Source: Sulfurimonas sp. UBA6792 (GTDB lineage: Bacteria; Campylobacterota; Campylobacteria; Campylobacterales; Sulfurimonadaceae). From it: a DNA stretch of 7,405 bases. The notes beneath the pieces were generated by a model. The model did not search any database. It was not told where the DNA came from and saw only the letters and a program-made list of their open reading frames with translations. Positions 5,391-7,405 of this stretch are shown here, one piece after another. The stretch spans positions 1 through 7,405 of the forward strand of contig DKFQ01000054.1 of NCBI GenBank assembly GCA_002452425.1, in the 5' to 3' direction. Position 1 is the stretch's first letter; each line of letters starts with the position of its first letter. Position numbers and translations under genes: made by a program.

Positions 5391-7034
5391 ATGAATCTCT
5401 TTTCGTACGATATCAATGAAAAATTCAAAAAAAGCGTTGCCTACTTCTCTATGGAGTTTGCAATTGAACAGTCGCTCAAAATCTACTCAGGCGGGCTTGG
5501 CTTTTTGGCAGGTTCACATATGCGCAGTGCGTATGACCTTAGACAAAATGTGGTTGGGGTTGGGATTTTGTGGAGTTTTGGTTACTATGACCAGTCACGC
5601 AATGAAGACAGAACGCTCAAACCGCACTACACACGAAAGTTTTACTACTTTTTAGAAGAGCTTGAGAAAAAAGTGGTTGTAAAGATAAACAATGTGGACG
5701 TCACAGTAAAGGGCTTTTTGCTTCATTCAGAGGTTTTTGGAACAGCTCCTGTTATCTTGCTCTCCACCGATACAGATGAAAATGACTACCTATCACGAAC
5801 CATTACCCATAAACTTTATGACGGCAACCAGCGTACCCGCGTGGCTCAGGAGATAGTTCTTGGCATCGGCGGAGCAAAAATGCTTGAAGCCATCAACCAT
5901 AAACCCGATATCTACCATATGAACGAGGGGCATGCGCTGCCGCTTGTTTATGAGCTTTATGGCAAACTCGGCGATATGAATGAGGTACGCAAACATGTAG
6001 TCTTTACGACACATACGCCCGAAGCGGCAGGAAATGAGACGCACAATATCAACTTCTTGCATGAGATGGGATTTTTTAACGGTTTGGATTTACAGCATGT
6101 CAGAACGCTTAGCGGCTATGAACACGACGACCATTTTAGCCTTACTGTGGGCGCGCTAAGAAGTGCAAAGATAGCAAATGCCGTTTCAAAGATTCACGGC
6201 ATTATTGCCAACGAGATGTGGTCGGGTGTGGATGGACGATGTGAGATTATCTCCATCACTAACTCGCAAAACAAGAAGTACTGGACAGACAAAACGCTTA
6301 TCAGAGCGCTTGATGAGCATGAGGATTATGAAGTTTTGGCACGCAAAAAACACCTTAAAAAAGTGCTTTTTGATGAAGTGGCAGACCAGACGGGCAAGAT
6401 GTTTGACCCTGAGGTGCTCACCATCGTGTGGGCTAGAAGATTTGCGGAGTATAAAAGACCTGGGCTTCTCAAGTACGACTACGAACGCTTTGTAAAACTT
6501 ATAACAGACACACAAAAACCTATCCAAGTTATCTGGGCAGGAAAGCCTTACCCGACCGATTATGGGGCGATAGAGATGTTTAACGAACTTATCCAGATGA
6601 GCCACCACTTTAAAAATATGGCGGTACTCATCGGGTATGAACTCTCTTTGTCAAAACTGCTCAAACAGGGAAGCGATATATGGCTTAACACGCCGCGCAT
6701 CACCCGTGAAGCAAGCGGAACAAGCGGTATGACGGCAAGTATGAACGGCTCTATCCACTTCTCCATTGATGATGGCTGGAATCCGGAGTTTGCAAAACAT
6801 GGCAAAAACGCCTTTACTATCCCACCGCTTGACTACAAGCTTCCAAACAACGAACAAGACAGAATCGACAATAAAAATATGATGGATATCTTAGAACAAA
6901 CCATCATCCCAACCTACTACGATAACCCAAAAGAGTGGGTAGTTATCATGAGGAATGCGATGACGGATGTGGAGATAGAGTTTGACTCTGGGCGTATGGC
7001 TACGGAGTATTATGAGAGAATGTTTAACATTTAA
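5391..7034 (+). CDS. glgP: Short-form alpha-glucan (glycogen) phosphorylase homologue, GT35
   Basis: A 547-residue GT35-type protein, much shorter than E. coli GlgP (about 800). Family landmarks in order are A-Y-F-S-M-E-F (17-23), I-Y-S-G-G-L-G-F-L-A-G (31-41), Y-H-M-N-E-G-H-A (175-182), T-T-H-T-P-E-A-A-G (206-214), A-R-R-F-A-E-Y-K-R-P (348-357), W-A-G-K-P-Y-P (382-388) and E-A-S-G-T-S-G-M (440-447). The expected role is phosphorolysis of alpha-1,4-glucan to glucose-1-phosphate. The residue after G-T-S-G-M is Thr448 (ACG, 6732-6734), where phosphorylases carry the lysine that binds pyridoxal phosphate. True phosphorylase activity is therefore uncertain. The start is supported by TTAGGA (5378-5383), 7 bases upstream, and by the AYFSMEF core starting at residue 17. 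The stop lies 9 bases before pfkA, indicating an operon. The fold assignment is firm; the reaction is not. Confidence 0.85.
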   Translation: MNLFSYDINEKFKKSVAYFSMEFAIEQSLKIYSGGLGFLAGSHMRSAYDLRQNVVGVGILWSFGYYDQSRNEDRTLKPHYTRKFYYFLEELEKKVVVKINNVDVTVKGFLLHSEVFGTAPVILLSTDTDENDYLSRTITHKLYDGNQRTRVAQEIVLGIGGAKMLEAINHKPDIYHMNEGHALPLVYELYGKLGDMNEVRKHVVFTTHTPEAAGNETHNINFLHEMGFFNGLDLQHVRTLSGYEHDDHFSLTVGALRSAKIANAVSKIHGIIANEMWSGVDGRCEIISITNSQNKKYWTDKTLIRALDEHEDYEVLARKKHLKKVLFDEVADQTGKMFDPEVLTIVWARRFAEYKRPGLLKYDYERFVKLITDTQKPIQVIWAGKPYPTDYGAIEMFNELIQMSHHFKNMAVLIGYELSLSKLLKQGSDIWLNTPRITREASGTSGMTASMNGSIHFSIDDGWNPEFAKHGKNAFTIPPLDYKLPNNEQDRIDNKNMMDILEQTIIPTYYDNPKEWVVIMRNAMTDVEIEFDSGRMATEYYERMFNI

Positions 7035-7043
7035 GGAGAAGCT

Positions 7044-7405
7044 ATGGCATTTGCGATAATGTGTTCAGGCGGCGATGCACCAGGGATGAACCCTGCCATC
7101 AAAAAATTTGTTGATTATGTCTATAAAAAAGGGGAGATTCCCTACCTTATCTATGACGGACTAGAGGGGCTGATAGATAAAAAGATAAAAAGAGCGACCC
7201 ATTCGGATGTCTCTGGCATCTTGCACAATGGGGGAACGATGATTCGCTCTTCAAGGTCAAAGCGGTTTTTTGAACATAGTTACAGAATGCAAGCCTACTA
7301 CAACCTCAAAGAGTTTGACATCACAAAACTTGTCGTGCTTGGCGGCGATGGCTCATTTAGGGCGATGGAGAAGTTTAGTTCGGAGTTTGATATAAACTTT
7401 GTCGG
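7044..7405 (+). CDS. pfkA: 6-phosphofructokinase, N-terminal part (truncated by window end)
   Basis: The first 120 residues of a PfkA-type enzyme that phosphorylates fructose-6-phosphate to fructose-1,6-bisphosphate in the cytoplasm. The nucleotide-binding start S-G-G-D-A-P-G-M-N (8-16), the G-G-T-x-I-R-S-S-R-S segment (63-72) and V-V-L-G-G-D-G-S-F (97-105) are all present. The glycine after the Mg2+-binding Asp102 (GGDGS rather than GGDDS) indicates ATP rather than pyrophosphate as phosphoryl donor. The second diagnostic residue, in PGTxDND, lies beyond the window. AAGGAG (7033-7038) overlaps the glgP stop and is 5 bases from the ATG, so the two genes are co-transcribed and probably translationally linked. 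The partner gene supports a role in using glucan-derived hexose phosphate. Confidence 0.95.
   Translation, partial: MAFAIMCSGGDAPGMNPAIKKFVDYVYKKGEIPYLIYDGLEGLIDKKIKRATHSDVSGILHNGGTMIRSSRSKRFFEHSYRMQAYYNLKEFDITKLVVLGGDGSFRAMEKFSSEFDINFV

Noticed and set aside
6186..6608. Open frame of 140 codons antisense to glgP
   Set aside because: A shadow of the strongly supported phosphorylase frame, with no motif or start signal.

Overview
The window looks like chromosomal DNA from a Campylobacterota (epsilonproteobacterial) bacterium, probably a free-living Sulfurimonas/Sulfuricurvum-like lineage. This is inferred from the moderately AT-rich composition, short AT-rich intergenic regions, an extended -10 promoter (TGcTATAAT) without a clear -35, and the protein families present. 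I could not run a database search, so the genus is a guess. A phosphofructokinase and a glucan phosphorylase would fit a free-living sugar/glycogen-using relative better than Campylobacter itself, which typically lacks phosphofructokinase.

Left part (1-2745), accessory-looking. The C-terminus of a HIT-family nucleotide hydrolase (1-161) is followed by a hipBA-type toxin-antitoxin operon: an XRE-family regulator (239-553) overlapping a HipA-like Ser/Thr kinase (543-1826). Its promoter carries a palindrome TATCT-N8-AGATA just after the -10, with the same geometry as the E. coli HipB operator TATCC-N8-GGATA. A short fragment that looks like a decayed DjlA-type J-domain follows (about 1823-1975). 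A second toxin-antitoxin pair comes next: a small probable antitoxin (2027-2317) driven by a textbook sigma70 promoter, and a PIN-domain (VapC-like) ribonuclease (2314-2745) joined by an ATGA overlap.

Right part (2723-7405), core metabolism. A CorA-family Mg2+ transporter is encoded on the minus strand (2723-3691), and its 3' end overlaps the PIN toxin gene tail to tail by 23 bp. Across a 77-bp divergent intergenic region lies a pyruvate kinase of an unusual subfamily (3769-5232) with a ~125-residue N-terminal extension, no C-terminal regulatory domain and a K+-independence signature. A 158-bp gap containing a compact inverted-repeat/stem-loop element precedes a short alpha-glucan (glycogen) phosphorylase homologue (5391-7034), tightly followed by the start of a 6-phosphofructokinase gene (7044 onward, cut by the window edge).

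Together pyk, glgP and pfkA form a storage-glucan-to-pyruvate module: glucan phosphorolysis, the committed glycolytic step, and pyruvate formation. The most striking observation is that the GT35 phosphorylase homologue has threonine (ACG) where the PLP-binding lysine is expected in GTSGM(K), although the rest of the family core is intact. I see no CRISPR array, tRNA, rRNA or insertion sequence. The window holds known families with some unusual variants rather than an obviously new multi-gene system.
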